A stretch of DNA of 64,000 bases from Bacillus sp. FSL K6-3431 (GCF_038002605.1 NZ_JBBOCT010000001.1:4402001-4466000), one strand, 5' to 3'; shown: positions 52,374-61,505, numbered from the stretch's first letter. Numbers and translations are program-made. Notes: a model not told the origin generated them from the sequence alone.

Positions 52374-52964
52374 ATGTTTGAAAAATGGGCGATCACTCTT
52401 GCTAATCAAATCAAAAAAATGAACCCAGAGGAAACAGCACCACACGATGTGCTAGTTTTCGGTTTTACTATCTTATTCAATTTAGTATCTACCATCATAC
52501 TATTAATCGTTACAGGATGGCTGTTAGGTATATTTCTAATCACCTTGCAAGTAGGCTTGTCTTTCATGATTCTACGAATGTTATCTGGTGGTGCTCACTT
52601 AGACCATTCCTTAGCTTGCTCGATTACAAGCTTAATAGTAATAGTTGCTTGTGCTTGGCTACCAGCTTCTCCTTCTATGGTTTACAGCTATATTGTTATT
52701 AGTATCGTACTTGTCCTTCGATATGCTCCATATTATGAAAAACATCAAATGAAGCATTCACTATTATGGGAGCGGAAAAAGAAACGTGCCGCTATTATAT
52801 GGCTTGCTCTCTCTCTTGTTATTTATGAATATTTTGGACAACCTGGATTCGTTTTTGGGGCGTTTCTCCAAGCTGGTTTACTTACGCCAATAGGTATCAC
52901 ATTTATCCATAAGTTAAACGCGATAGTAATGAAAGGAGGTGAAGGCGTTGAGAAGATTAGCTAA
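52374..52964 (+). CDS. agrB: AgrB accessory gene regulator, peptide-processing membrane protease
   Basis: ATG 52374 follows AAAGGAAGTGG. The 196-residue protein has the AgrB layout: four to six helices and the catalytic pair H75 (SGGAHLDH) and C82 (SLACS), seven residues apart as in staphylococcal AgrB. It cleaves AgrD at its C-terminal side and forms the ring of the signal peptide. Its last 17 bases overlap the start of agrD. Confidence 0.9.
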   Translation: MFEKWAITLANQIKKMNPEETAPHDVLVFGFTILFNLVSTIILLIVTGWLLGIFLITLQVGLSFMILRMLSGGAHLDHSLACSITSLIVIVACAWLPASPSMVYSYIVISIVLVLRYAPYYEKHQMKHSLLWERKKKRAAIIWLALSLVIYEYFGQPGFVFGAFLQAGLLTPIGITFIHKLNAIVMKGGEGVEKIS

Positions 52965-53070
52965 GATTGTTTCAGAAGTAACACATGTTCTTGCTTCATC
53001 ATTTGTTACAGCCTCAAGTCCTGTGATTCATGCACCAAAAATCCCGGAAAGCTTGAAGAAAACGAAATAA
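52948..53070 (+). CDS. agrD: AgrD-like peptide precursor with serine instead of cysteine
   Basis: The frame begins at TTG 52948 after AAAGGAGGTGAAGG and encodes 40 residues. An N-terminal amphipathic helix (RRLAKIVSEVTHVLASS) is followed by TASSPVIHAP and a charged recognition tail PKIPESLKKTK. Aligned with clostridial AgrD (A-C-x-x-x-x-H-Q-P-x-x-P-x-S-L), the ring residue is S23 instead of cysteine. The predicted signal is a five-membered lactone, Ser-Ser-Pro-Val-Ile. AgrB would cut after Ile27. No cysteine occurs anywhere in the peptide. The exact ring is inference. Confidence 0.7.
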   Translation: MRRLAKIVSEVTHVLASSFVTASSPVIHAPKIPESLKKTK

Positions 53071-53131
53071 TATCTGGGTAATCTCAGCCGCAATTTGTAT
53101 AAACTGTACTTTTTGAAATCGATAGACATAA

Positions 53132-53183
53132 CAAAACAGTAGCGTCTCCTTAATCATATAAAGGGGTGTTACTGTTTTTTTTT
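53132..53183 (+). terminator. Intrinsic terminator of the Agr-like locus
   Basis: A long imperfect stem pairs AAAACAGTA and TCTCCTT with AAGGGG and TACTGTTTT, followed by a T-run of about nine. Confidence 0.8.
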
Positions 53184-53240
53184 ATGAGGATGTTTTATTA
53201 CCACAAGATGTAATGGTTGGATAGAAGGGAGAATACTGAA

Positions 53241-53324
53241 TTGAAAATCTTAATAATTGTTTATTATTTCATTATCGCTTATTTTAGCTTTCAACAATAC
53301 GTGAAGCTGTTTTTACTAATGTAG
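53241..53324 (+). CDS. Possible 27-residue membrane peptide
   Basis: TTG 53241 follows AAGGGAGA. The product is a single hydrophobic helix (KILIIVYYFIIAYFSF) with a short polar end. It may be a small membrane peptide, or chance. Confidence 0.3.
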   Translation: MKILIIVYYFIIAYFSFQQYVKLFLLM

Positions 53325-53452
53325 TGGTTAATAAAAGATAAAAACAGGATTAAAGTTTATTAATAGAGAATAGATATAAGGGGTGTGATTAAAATATAAA
53401 AATTAACAAATTAAGTTTAAATAATCCTAATATGTATTAGAAAGGATAAAAC

Positions 53453-53992
53453 ATGACAATTTATATTGCACTGTTACGGGGGATTAACGTAGGTGGACAC
53501 AATGTGATCAAAATGAAAGATTTAAGAAACTCATTTGAAACAATGGGCTTTGGTAATGTTAAAACATATATTCAAAGTGGAAATGTTTTGTTTGAATCTA
53601 GTGAGGAAGCAGATATATTATGTAAGCGAATGGAGCAAGAGATACAAGATACTTTTGGTTTTTCAGGGACTGTTATCTTGAGAACTGCTATGGAACTGGA
53701 AAAGATTATCAAGAACTGCCCATTTCAGGCAGATACTTTGTCAGAAGGAGAAGGCTTGTATATATCATTTTTATCTGAAGCTCCTTCTAGGGAAGCTATC
53801 AATCAAGTACTCATCAATAATAGTGAAACCGAAGAGTGCAAAATTATAGGTACAGAAGTATATCTATTTTTACGTCAAAGTATTCGCAATTCCAAGCTGA
53901 CAACACATCTTAAGAAGTTAAAGGTGCTAGGGACATTACGTAACTGGAAAACAATAAATAAGTTAGTGATGATGGCAAGAGCGATGGGATAA
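53453..53992 (+). CDS. DUF1697 family protein
   Basis: The 179-residue protein opens TIYIALLRGINVGGHNVIKM, the hallmark of DUF1697, followed by GFGNVKTYIQSGNVLFES. Later it has FGFSGTVILRTAMELEKIIK and LTTHLKKLKVLGTLRNWKTI. ATG 53453 follows GAAAGGA. Function is unproven in this family. It stands alone. Confidence 0.92.
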   Translation: MTIYIALLRGINVGGHNVIKMKDLRNSFETMGFGNVKTYIQSGNVLFESSEEADILCKRMEQEIQDTFGFSGTVILRTAMELEKIIKNCPFQADTLSEGEGLYISFLSEAPSREAINQVLINNSETEECKIIGTEVYLFLRQSIRNSKLTTHLKKLKVLGTLRNWKTINKLVMMARAMG

Positions 53993-54108
53993 AAACAAAA
54001 TGGTATCTAATGAATTTTTACTGATTAAACAAAATAAATATAGTTAATGTAAGAAACTTATCATTTAGGTTTAATTAATCAGTAATAAATAAAGGGAGTG
54101 AAGGTAGA

Positions 54109-54612
54109 ATGATACATCCTACAATTAAAATGTACGACTATCACGTATGGGCAAATGGGGTTATTATTGATCGTTTAAAAGAGCTGCCAGAAGACATTTA
54201 TCATAGAGATATTCAAAGTGGCTTTTCTTCGGTATCAAAGGTCTTATCCCATATTTATCTAGTAGATTCCGGGTGGTTTGATATTGTTGTAGGAAAAAGC
54301 ATGAATAAAGCATTTGAATCTGCAGAACAAAAAAGAGAAGAGATGGAAGCAAAAAGTGTTAAAGAAATGGAGGTTTCATTTTCTGAATTATCCGGTAGAT
54401 ACAAAGAGTTACTTACTTCGGGGATGGATACGGAAAAGATGATTATAGTGAATAATCCATACGCTGGACTGCTTGAAACTTCTTTTTCTGAATCGATATT
54501 ACATATTGTTACTCACGGATCTTATCATCGTGGAAATATAGCCACTATGTTGCGACAAATGGGGCAGACTTCTGTTATGCAAGATTATGGACTTTATCTT
54601 TATAAAGCCTAA
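54109..54612 (+). CDS. DinB family putative metalloenzyme
   Basis: ATG 54109 follows GGGAGTGAAGG. The 167-residue four-helix bundle has the three metal-binding histidines: SKVLSHIYLVDSGWF, and THGSYHRGNIATML near the C-terminus. The YDYHVWAN start is typical of DinB/YfiT-like proteins. Many members are thiol transferases that use bacillithiol. The substrate is unknown. Confidence 0.88.
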   Translation: MIHPTIKMYDYHVWANGVIIDRLKELPEDIYHRDIQSGFSSVSKVLSHIYLVDSGWFDIVVGKSMNKAFESAEQKREEMEAKSVKEMEVSFSELSGRYKELLTSGMDTEKMIIVNNPYAGLLETSFSESILHIVTHGSYHRGNIATMLRQMGQTSVMQDYGLYLYKA

Positions 54613-55445
54613 TGGTTTTAAACACCACCCCTTATAACTCAGCTAGTAACTTAATAAAAGAATCGTTTTTAAATAAAATCTGAAGAACATAAACAACTGG
54701 TGGTTTATTTAAAATCAGATGTATATTGTTAATGGTATATGGCATTAGGCTTTCATCTAGACTGATATCCGTTAACGGTGGTAAAGGAAGAAAAACATTT
54801 TAAGGTCATGGAAATAGCTTCTTGAAACACCTAGGTTAAAGGGCCTGGAATTCAAGTTATCATACAAAAGTAAAAAGGCTTGTCTGTGCGCATGAAAACA
54901 CCAAATGTCTCTGACCACCCATTCCAAAATCGTTACATGATATGAATTTTGAGAAAGAGCCTGTTAATCCGGTAAAGCTAGAGAACAAGTAGGGGAGCGT
55001 AGCCAAACAAAAAAGATTATCTTCATAATTGGATCGTTTGCTTGGTTTGCGGGAATCTCTATAGTGATTGTGATCTAATTATGATAATCTAAAAAACAAC
55101 GTCAAATGAAAACCTTACCCCTTTATTCATGGATATCGAATGATAATTTCTAATATAAATAAAAAAAGGCGAATCATCTACCCACCTCATAGGTTGGAGA
55201 CGATTCGCTTTTTTGAATAAAATTTGTTAAAAAATTTACTGTTTAGTTTAAATTCGTGAAATTTTTCTCCAACCTTAGTCAATCATTCTCGTTTTATATG
55301 TAGGTTTGTATGCTTAACAACTCCCATTTAAGAATCAAACTTTATAAATGACACTGTTAATTGGAAATTGACATTAAGAATGTGTATTTTTTTCCTTTCG
55401 CTGTAAATAATAACTTTTAACTCTTATTGTGAAAGGGGCAGTGTA
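54613..55445. other. Intergenic stretch, mostly featureless
   Basis: A plus-strand stretch at 55005-55078 encodes KKIIFIIGSFAWFAGIS and ends VIVI-stop: a one-helix relic with no start. A terminator is at 55161. Nothing else is recognised. Confidence 0.4.
55161..55216. terminator. Intrinsic terminator
   Basis: AAAAAAGGCGAATC (55161-55174) pairs with GATTCGCTTTTTT (55202-55214) with CCCACC/GGTTGG inside; T-run follows. Confidence 0.8.
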
Positions 55446-56210
55446 ATGAGTGAGAAAAAACAAAAGAAAGAAATGACGCGAAGAGAGTTTTTAAGGAAAG
55501 GTAGCTATGTAGCTGGTGGTGCCATTGGCGGTGGTGTTTTAGGAGGCTTGATTACTCAGCAAGTAATAAAACCAACAAAAAATATTGGTGTTGATCCCAA
55601 TAAATCTAGTGATGAAAGATATACTCAAGCATTGATGTATTTTTCAAATCCTGAGGAATTTAAAGTTCTTTCTCAGGCAACTGAAAGGATTTTCCCCACT
55701 GACGATCTTGGACCGGGTGCAATAGATTTAGATGTTCCTTATTATATTGATCATCAATTGGCTGGGGCTTGGGGAAATAATGCGCGAGATTATATGCTGG
55801 GACCGTTTTATCCTGGACTTGAAACACAAGGCTTTCAGTCTCACCTAAGAAGGAATGAAATTTTCAGTCAAGGGCTTGCGAAAATCCAAGCATATAGTAA
55901 GGAAAAATATAAGAAGAAATTCACCGAACTCAGTGATCAAGAACAGGACGAAGTATTAATTGCATTTGAAAAAGGTGATGTCCCTATGGAGGGGATTACC
56001 TCAAACAATTTCTTTACTTTATTTCGTATGGCCGTATTAGAAGGTGTATATGCTGATCCACTTTATGGAGGAAACCGAGATATGGCTGGATGGAAAATGA
56101 AAAGCTTCCCAGGCAATCAGATGAGTTACCTAGATAAAATTGAAGCAAAAGATTTCTTGGAAATTGAACCTGTTAGTTTAAATGCTCATATGTCCTCGCA
56201 TAAAAAATAA
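55446..56210 (+). CDS. Gluconate 2-dehydrogenase subunit 3-like protein with Tat signal
   Basis: ATG 55446 follows GAAAGGGG. The 254-residue protein has the twin-arginine motif MTRREFLRKGS (R12, R13) and a hydrophobic h-region with glycines (GAIGGGVLGGLI). After that come the family features: SNPEEFKVLSQATERIFPTD, GAIDLDVPYYID, and VYADPLYGGNRDMAGWKMK near the end. Such small subunits carry a large flavoprotein lacking its own signal through the Tat pore. The next gene is exactly such a flavoprotein. Confidence 0.9.
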   Translation: MSEKKQKKEMTRREFLRKGSYVAGGAIGGGVLGGLITQQVIKPTKNIGVDPNKSSDERYTQALMYFSNPEEFKVLSQATERIFPTDDLGPGAIDLDVPYYIDHQLAGAWGNNARDYMLGPFYPGLETQGFQSHLRRNEIFSQGLAKIQAYSKEKYKKKFTELSDQEQDEVLIAFEKGDVPMEGITSNNFFTLFRMAVLEGVYADPLYGGNRDMAGWKMKSFPGNQMSYLDKIEAKDFLEIEPVSLNAHMSSHKK

Positions 56211-56245
56211 TATATTTTTTAATACAGACAGAAAGGAAGAATAAA

Positions 56246-57958
56246 TTGGCGAAAACCTTACCTAAAGTCAATGTTGTAACTGTCGGAGTTGGTTGGACTG
56301 GGGGAATTATTGCAGCTGAATGTGCCAAAAAAGGTTTGAAAGTTGTTGGTCTAGAAAGAGGCGGCAATCGAAACACGGAAGATTTTTCAATGATTCATGA
56401 TGAATTGCGATATGCTATTCGTTATGATTTGATGCAAGATGTGTCCAAAGAGACAATTACCTTCCGAAATAAACGAGATCAACGAGGCCTACCAATGCGA
56501 CAATTGGGGTCGTTTCTTCTTGGTAATGGGGTTGGTGGTGCTGGGGTCCACTGGAATGGACATACATTCCGTTTCCTTCCATATGATTTTGAAATTAAAA
56601 CAAAAACAATTGAAAAGTACGGAGCATCAAAAATTAAAGATGGTTATTTACTTCAAGATTGGGGTATTACATACGACGAGCTAGAGCCCTATTTTGACCA
56701 GTTTGAAAAAACATGTGGTATTTCAGGTGAAACAAATCCGCTTGGAGGTAAACGGAGTAATGATTATCCCACACCTCCAATGAAAAATACTGTGATGACA
56801 AATAAGTTCAGAGACACAGCAAAAAAGCTGAATTTACATCCTTTTTCTATGCCTTCAGCTAATTTATCTGAAACGTATACAAATCCTGATGGAGAAACAA
56901 TATATGCTTGTCAATATTGTGCATTTTGTGAGCGATTTGGATGTGAGTATGGAGCAAAGTCTTCGCCTAATGTTACCGTCATTCCAACCGCAACCAAAAC
57001 AGGGAACTTCGAGCTGAGAACGCATTCTAATGTAATCGAAATTCTGCATAGTGGCGGAAAAGCAACAGGTGTAAAATATATTGATACGATGAAAGGTGAG
57101 GAAGTCATTCAGCCTGCAGATGTGGTTGTATTAACAAGCTATGTGTTAAATAACGCTAAACTTTTGCTTGTATCAAAACTTGGAAAACCATACGATCCAA
57201 AAACGGGCACAGGCGTTATCGGAAAAAACTATTGCTATCAGCTTAATCCAGGTAGTACCGGATTTTTTGAAAAAGAAAGATTTAATTCTTATATGGGTGC
57301 GGGTTCGCTTGGTCAAGTTGTTGATGATTTTAACGGGGATAACTTTGACCATAGTGATCTCGATTTTATTCATGGAGGTTCTCTCGTCGTTAGTCAATCT
57401 GGTTTTCGCCCGATTGCAAGCAATCCAGTCCCACCTGGAACGCCATTATGGGGAAAAGAGTTTAAAGCGAAATCAATTAAATATTATACAAGAACGATTG
57501 ATGCATGGTTTGAAGGTGCTTCTATGCCACATCGAGATAATTTTCTTGATTTAGATCCTACTTTCAAAGATGCATATGGTGTTCCATTGTTAAGAATGAC
57601 ATATAATTTCACTGAACAAGACCGCAAATTAAACGATTATTTAAATAAACAAAGTGACAAAGTAATGAAAGAAATGGGCGCAGATACACTCATGAATTAT
57701 GGCGAATTACAAGATTATAATATTGTTCCATACCAGACAACCCATAATGTGGGTGGCGTAGTTATGGGAGATGATCCAGCGATATCAGCTGTGAATAACT
57801 ATTCACAAATGTGGGATGCTGATAATGTATTCGTTGTTGGTGCTTCTGCATTCCCACATAATAGTGGCTATAATCCTACAGGGACACTTGGTGCGCTTGC
57901 ATATAGAGCAGCGGAAGGGATTGTGCAATACAGTAAAAATGGGGGCCAACTAGCATAG
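56246..57958 (+). CDS. GMC family flavoprotein oxidoreductase
   Basis: The start is TTG 56246 after GAAAGGAAG. The 570-residue FAD enzyme has the dinucleotide site VGVGWTGGIIAAECAKKG and GLERGG. It also has GGAGVHWNGHTFRF, a four-cysteine patch (YACQYCAFCERFGCEYG, possibly a cluster or disulfides), and the C-terminal active-site region VGASAFPHNSGYNPTGTLGA with the GMC His/Asn pair. The family oxidises sugars or alcohols such as gluconate and passes electrons to the membrane chain. It has no signal of its own, so it probably hitch-hikes with the Tat subunit. Confidence 0.9.
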   Translation: MAKTLPKVNVVTVGVGWTGGIIAAECAKKGLKVVGLERGGNRNTEDFSMIHDELRYAIRYDLMQDVSKETITFRNKRDQRGLPMRQLGSFLLGNGVGGAGVHWNGHTFRFLPYDFEIKTKTIEKYGASKIKDGYLLQDWGITYDELEPYFDQFEKTCGISGETNPLGGKRSNDYPTPPMKNTVMTNKFRDTAKKLNLHPFSMPSANLSETYTNPDGETIYACQYCAFCERFGCEYGAKSSPNVTVIPTATKTGNFELRTHSNVIEILHSGGKATGVKYIDTMKGEEVIQPADVVVLTSYVLNNAKLLLVSKLGKPYDPKTGTGVIGKNYCYQLNPGSTGFFEKERFNSYMGAGSLGQVVDDFNGDNFDHSDLDFIHGGSLVVSQSGFRPIASNPVPPGTPLWGKEFKAKSIKYYTRTIDAWFEGASMPHRDNFLDLDPTFKDAYGVPLLRMTYNFTEQDRKLNDYLNKQSDKVMKEMGADTLMNYGELQDYNIVPYQTTHNVGGVVMGDDPAISAVNNYSQMWDADNVFVVGASAFPHNSGYNPTGTLGALAYRAAEGIVQYSKNGGQLA

Positions 57959-57973
57959 AAAAGGAGGTAGTTG

Positions 57974-58201
57974 ATGTTGTTTCAATCTATTGGAATTCCA
58001 GGTTTAATTATTATATTAGTCATAACACTTATCGTATTTGGTCCAAAAAAACTTCCCGAAATTGGTGCTGCATTTGGGAAAACTTTATCAGAGTTTAAAA
58101 AGTCAGCTAATGAGATTATGAGTTCTGATGAAGTTAATAAACAAGTAAAGATAGAAACAGAAGAAGCAATTCAGGCAACATCTGATCCAATCAAAAAGTG
58201 A
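57974..58201 (+). CDS. tatA: TatA twin-arginine translocase component
   Basis: ATG 57974 follows AAAGGAGG and is 16 bp from the flavoprotein gene. The 75-residue protein has the N-terminal helix [20 protein letters not shown], the hinge [10 protein letters not shown], then the amphipathic helix ([16 protein letters not shown]). It is typical TatA. Confidence 0.95.
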   Translation: MLFQSIGIPGLIIILVITLIVFGPKKLPEIGAAFGKTLSEFKKSANEIMSSDEVNKQVKIETEEAIQATSDPIKK

Positions 58202-58210
58202 GGGTTCATT

Positions 58211-58942
58211 ATGGATGAAGAAAAAGTATTAACAGAGCATTTGGGAGAATTACGAGTGGTAATCATTTATTCATGTTTATTCCTCATCATTTGCTTTGCC
58301 ATTTTTTTAATCTTTATTCAGCAAATGATTCCGATTATCACAATGGATCAAAAGTTAACAATGCTTGGTCCATTAGACGTAATTCGTTTTTATACAGGAA
58401 TTGCAGGCAGCCTAAGCATAGGTGTGTCTGCTCCCTTTATTGGCTTTTTACTTTGGCGTTTTATCCGACCTGCACTTACTGAGAATGAAAGTAAAAAGAC
58501 AATAAGGTATATTCCTGCAATGCTCATTAGCTTTATTATTGGCATTTCATTTGGCTACTACATTGTGTTTCCCTTCGCCTACCAATTTTTAATGCTACTT
58601 GGTACTGCGAATTTTGATATGATGATTACGACTCAAAGCTATTTTTCGTTTTTGTTAATGACAACGATACCAATGGGTTTTCTATTTGAAGTTCCATTTG
58701 TCTTAATGTTTTTAACTTCCATTGATATTGTAACGCCAAGTAAATTAACGAGTATCCGAAAATATGCTTACATTGTTATGGCAATAGTTTCTGCTGTTAT
58801 TACACCACCCGATTTTATCTCAAATATAATTGTGTTAATTCCGTTGGTCATCCTTTATGAAATCGGTATAGGACTTTCTAAATATGTTTTTGAAAATAAG
58901 CAGCGTAAGGAAATGCACGCACAACGCCTTCCACAGCTTTGA
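58211..58942 (+). CDS. tatC: TatC twin-arginine translocase component
   Basis: The 243-residue protein has six helices and the TatC signature: TEHLGELRVVIIYSCLF at the N-terminus, FIRPALTENESKKTIRYIP and FEVPFVLMFLTSIDIVTPSK. The conserved glutamate in EHLGELR recognises the twin-arginine signal. ATG 58211 overlaps no gene but lies ten bases after tatA. Confidence 0.95.
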   Translation: MDEEKVLTEHLGELRVVIIYSCLFLIICFAIFLIFIQQMIPIITMDQKLTMLGPLDVIRFYTGIAGSLSIGVSAPFIGFLLWRFIRPALTENESKKTIRYIPAMLISFIIGISFGYYIVFPFAYQFLMLLGTANFDMMITTQSYFSFLLMTTIPMGFLFEVPFVLMFLTSIDIVTPSKLTSIRKYAYIVMAIVSAVITPPDFISNIIVLIPLVILYEIGIGLSKYVFENKQRKEMHAQRLPQL

Positions 58943-58986
58943 AACGGGATAAATGATTATGTTATTTCATATCCTCGATCTGAGCA

Positions 58987-59024
58987 AAAAGACATTCCTA
59001 GTAATACTAGGGATGTCTTTTGCA
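58987..59024 (+). terminator. Intrinsic terminator of the tat/GMC operon
   Basis: AAAAGACATTCCTAGT (58987-59002) pairs with ACTAGGGATGTCTTTT (59006-59021) with one mismatch and a three-base loop. Confidence 0.8.
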
Positions 59025-59126
59025 TTAATAAAAGAAGATCAATCAAGAAAGGAATGCTGTTTCCACCTCGTATAACGCAATTTCCCCAAAGGTCATCCAT
59101 TTATTCCTCACACTTTAATGGCGATA

Positions 59127-59248
59127 TTATGATACAATCCCTTCCTCTAAGTTTCTCCATAAGTGATGAGCTTCCCTGGCTATATGCTCTAATAAATCAG
59201 GTGGTGATGTTGTAGCGATTGCACATTTTTTGATTAGGTCATCTAGTT
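59127..59248 (-). pseudogene. C-terminal relic of a helical protein
   Basis: The minus strand reads ELDDLIKKCAIATTSPPDLL, then HIAREAHHLWRNLEEG, to a TAA at 59127. The H-I-A-R-E-A-x-H pattern recalls the DUF2935 C-terminus. It is joined end to end with an ABC ATPase fragment, so the two pieces come from different genes. Confidence 0.4.
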
Positions 59249-59460
59249 CTATGCTATACCAACCCTTTGCTGTTGACCCCCAGATAATTGAGACGGATAA
59301 AAATCATATTTATCCGATAGACCAACTTTATCAAGTGCCTTTTTTCCAACTTCATTCGCTTCAGCTTTGCTAAAGTAAATCTTTACTCGACTAGATTCAT
59401 AATAAATGGGCGATAAAATCCATTTAGTCAGATTGATTAGTGTCTGATCAATAATAGAGA
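59249..59460 (-). pseudogene. ABC transporter ATPase relic
   Basis: The minus strand encodes [18 protein letters not shown] and [20 protein letters not shown], the signature motif of amino-acid-type (GlnQ-like) importers, then a stop where RALA should follow. Only the helical subdomain remains. It is fused to the unrelated relic at 59127-59248. Confidence 0.75.
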
Positions 59461-59509
59461 TCAGCTACTTTGAAATGTTTGCTAATTTCCTTAATAAAAC
59501 ACTTCAGAA

Positions 59510-60203
59510 TTGAAGAGTATTTATCTTACAGGAAGTGCATGTGCTGTGGCAATATTATTCAAAGTGAAGGCAATAACTATGGCTCTCGTTTTTTCATTTA
59601 TAACTTATTTTAACTTTGTGTTGAAGCCAACGAAGGCAAGATTAATGCTTTTCCTGATGATAGGCCTTTTTTCGCACTATACTATTTTATAATAAAAATG
59701 TATTTGACTTATTTGGAGTCCCTTATCCAGACTCGACTACACCGATGAAATGGCAACAGGTGATTGATCTAGCAGCAAAGATGACAAAAGAAAGAAATGG
59801 TGTACAGTATGTTGGATTGACTCACGGTCCCTTTGCCGGCTTTGTCCCAGATGAATGTCCGTTAAGTGAAAATGTTGCGAACATGACGGATCCGGAAACA
59901 GGAGAAGTGATAATTCAAGAAAATCCTTTACTTAGGAAATACTTCGACCTGATAGCATTCCAGGGATCCACGACCCAGATCGGGAAGGCGATTGGTTTGG
60001 TGAAGGAAAAGCTGCGATGTTTCTTGCTGCAGGGGGCTTATCTGGATGGTATTGAAGACAGCAGTAGTCTTGAATCTATTGATATGGTTCCAGTTCCTAT
60101 ATGGAAAGGTAACCAAGATCAAGGGCCATATCATGGGTTATGGTCGATGATCATTGCGAATTATAGTGAACATAAAGAATGGCATGCCCCCTACTTGTCT
60201 TAA
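59510..60203 (+). pseudogene. Sugar ABC transporter substrate-binding protein, multiply frameshifted
   Basis: Several frames form one solute-binding protein: GKINAFPDDRPFFALYY (about 59637-59687), then YNKNVFDLFGVPYPDSTTP (59690-59750), then KWQQVIDLAAKMTKERNGV (from 59749). Near 59990-60040 a second frame gives DWFGEGKAAMFLAAGG, the canonical block. The first frame resumes as IEDSSSLESIDMVPVPIW up to 60203. At least three shifts are needed. It probably belonged to the sugar uptake operon of the downstream regulator. Confidence 0.65.
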
Positions 60204-60277
60204 GACAACTTACGTATTTGCTTGCTTTTGTGGAAAAGAGACATGCCAAGCAAGAGGATACATGAAAATATATAGAA

Positions 60278-61363
60278 TCATTCTATTTTACTTGGGGAAG
60301 CCGTTGATTCTCGAATAATGAGGCTTGTAGGCAATAAAACTTTTTTAGGTTCGATCTGAGTATTTTTGTGGATATCTAGCAATAATTTAGCTGCTTCATA
60401 GCCAAGTATATCAAAGTGCTGTTTGACTGTACTTAGGGATATCTTAGCATATTTGGAGCTTTCCAGGTCGTCAAAACCGATAATTGAAATATCTTGTGGG
60501 ATACTTATACCCATTTTGGTCAGTTGGTCGATGACTTCAAGGGCTCTACGATCATTTACGCAGAATAATGCTGTTAGGCAACCTTTTTTAATCTCTGTCA
60601 CGAGTTCTTTGTAATTTAGATTCCGCTCCTCAAAGAAGATAGTGGAGTCAGTCGACAGGTTGGCATTCATCATTGCATGCTGGTACCCAAGATACCGCTC
60701 CTTTTCTGAATTTAAAAAAAAGTCATAAGCGCTAAATCCAATTTTTGTGTGACCTAAATCAATTAGATATTTCACTGCCTCATAAGCTCCATCATGATTA
60801 TTACAAGTGATACATGGTAAGGGAATACCCATTGGAAACCTATCCAATAACACAACAGGAAGTCTTTTTAACTGAATATCTTTTAGATATTCTTTAGCTG
60901 CTTCCGGATCTGAGGAATATATTAATAGTCCGCCACAATCTGTTTGAATTAATTTTTTTACCAACTCTATTTCCTGGTCGATATTGTTTTCAATAAACTC
61001 AATGATTAACTTATAATCATGCTCTGAAAGATATGACTGAACTCCTTTAATAATTTGGATATAAGAATTGTCATACATTTCATTTCCTGATAATACGAAA
61101 GTGATTAGTTTTGATCTTGTTTGATTTGTTGGCTTTTGATCGGAAATAAAGCTACCTTTCCCTTTGATTCGATAGATCACTCCTTCGTCTACTAACTCGG
61201 CTAAGGCTCTTCTAACTGTAATTGAGCTGACTCCGAGTTTATCAATAAACTCGCTCTCACTTGGTATACGATCATGGGCGGGTATATCTTTATTTTGAAT
61301 AAAATTGAGTATATAATCTCTTGCTATTTGATACTTTGGAACGGAGGGATTTGACTCTCTCAT
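60278..61363 (-). CDS. GntR-type DNA-binding plus LacI-type effector regulator (AraR-like)
   Basis: I take ATG 61363 because AAAGGAAG lies seven bases before it. The 361-residue protein has the GntR winged helix (PKYQIARDYILNFIQNK, RIPSESEFIDKLGVSSITVR, VIYRIKGKGSFI) and a LacI/periplasmic-binding-fold effector domain: FVLSGNEMYDNSYIQIIKG, LGHTKIGFSAYDFF, ISIPQDISIIGFDDLESS and LLPTSLIIRESTA. This fusion is that of AraR and relatives, which repress sugar operons until an oligosaccharide or monosaccharide binds. It is divergent from the GH38 gene, so mannosides are the likely inducer. Confidence 0.9.
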   Translation of the reverse strand: MRESNPSVPKYQIARDYILNFIQNKDIPAHDRIPSESEFIDKLGVSSITVRRALAELVDEGVIYRIKGKGSFISDQKPTNQTRSKLITFVLSGNEMYDNSYIQIIKGVQSYLSEHDYKLIIEFIENNIDQEIELVKKLIQTDCGGLLIYSSDPEAAKEYLKDIQLKRLPVVLLDRFPMGIPLPCITCNNHDGAYEAVKYLIDLGHTKIGFSAYDFFLNSEKERYLGYQHAMMNANLSTDSTIFFEERNLNYKELVTEIKKGCLTALFCVNDRRALEVIDQLTKMGISIPQDISIIGFDDLESSKYAKISLSTVKQHFDILGYEAAKLLLDIHKNTQIEPKKVLLPTSLIIRESTASPSKIE

Positions 61364-61505
61364 ATTATAACTTCCTTTCATAATTGGTATATCTTTAATT
61401 ATGCAGTAGCCTTTTAAAGAAGATATTTTAACTACTGGGCTATTAGTAAGCACTTTATATAACACATAGGGTGAATAATATTAATGTTGAAAAGTAAAAA
61501 AGCAC

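Noticed and set aside
59510..59692. A 60-codon hydrophobic frame as a separate small protein
   Set aside because: Another frame in the same DNA matches a sugar-binding protein (GKINAFPDD and onward), so I treat it as the degraded front part of that pseudogene.
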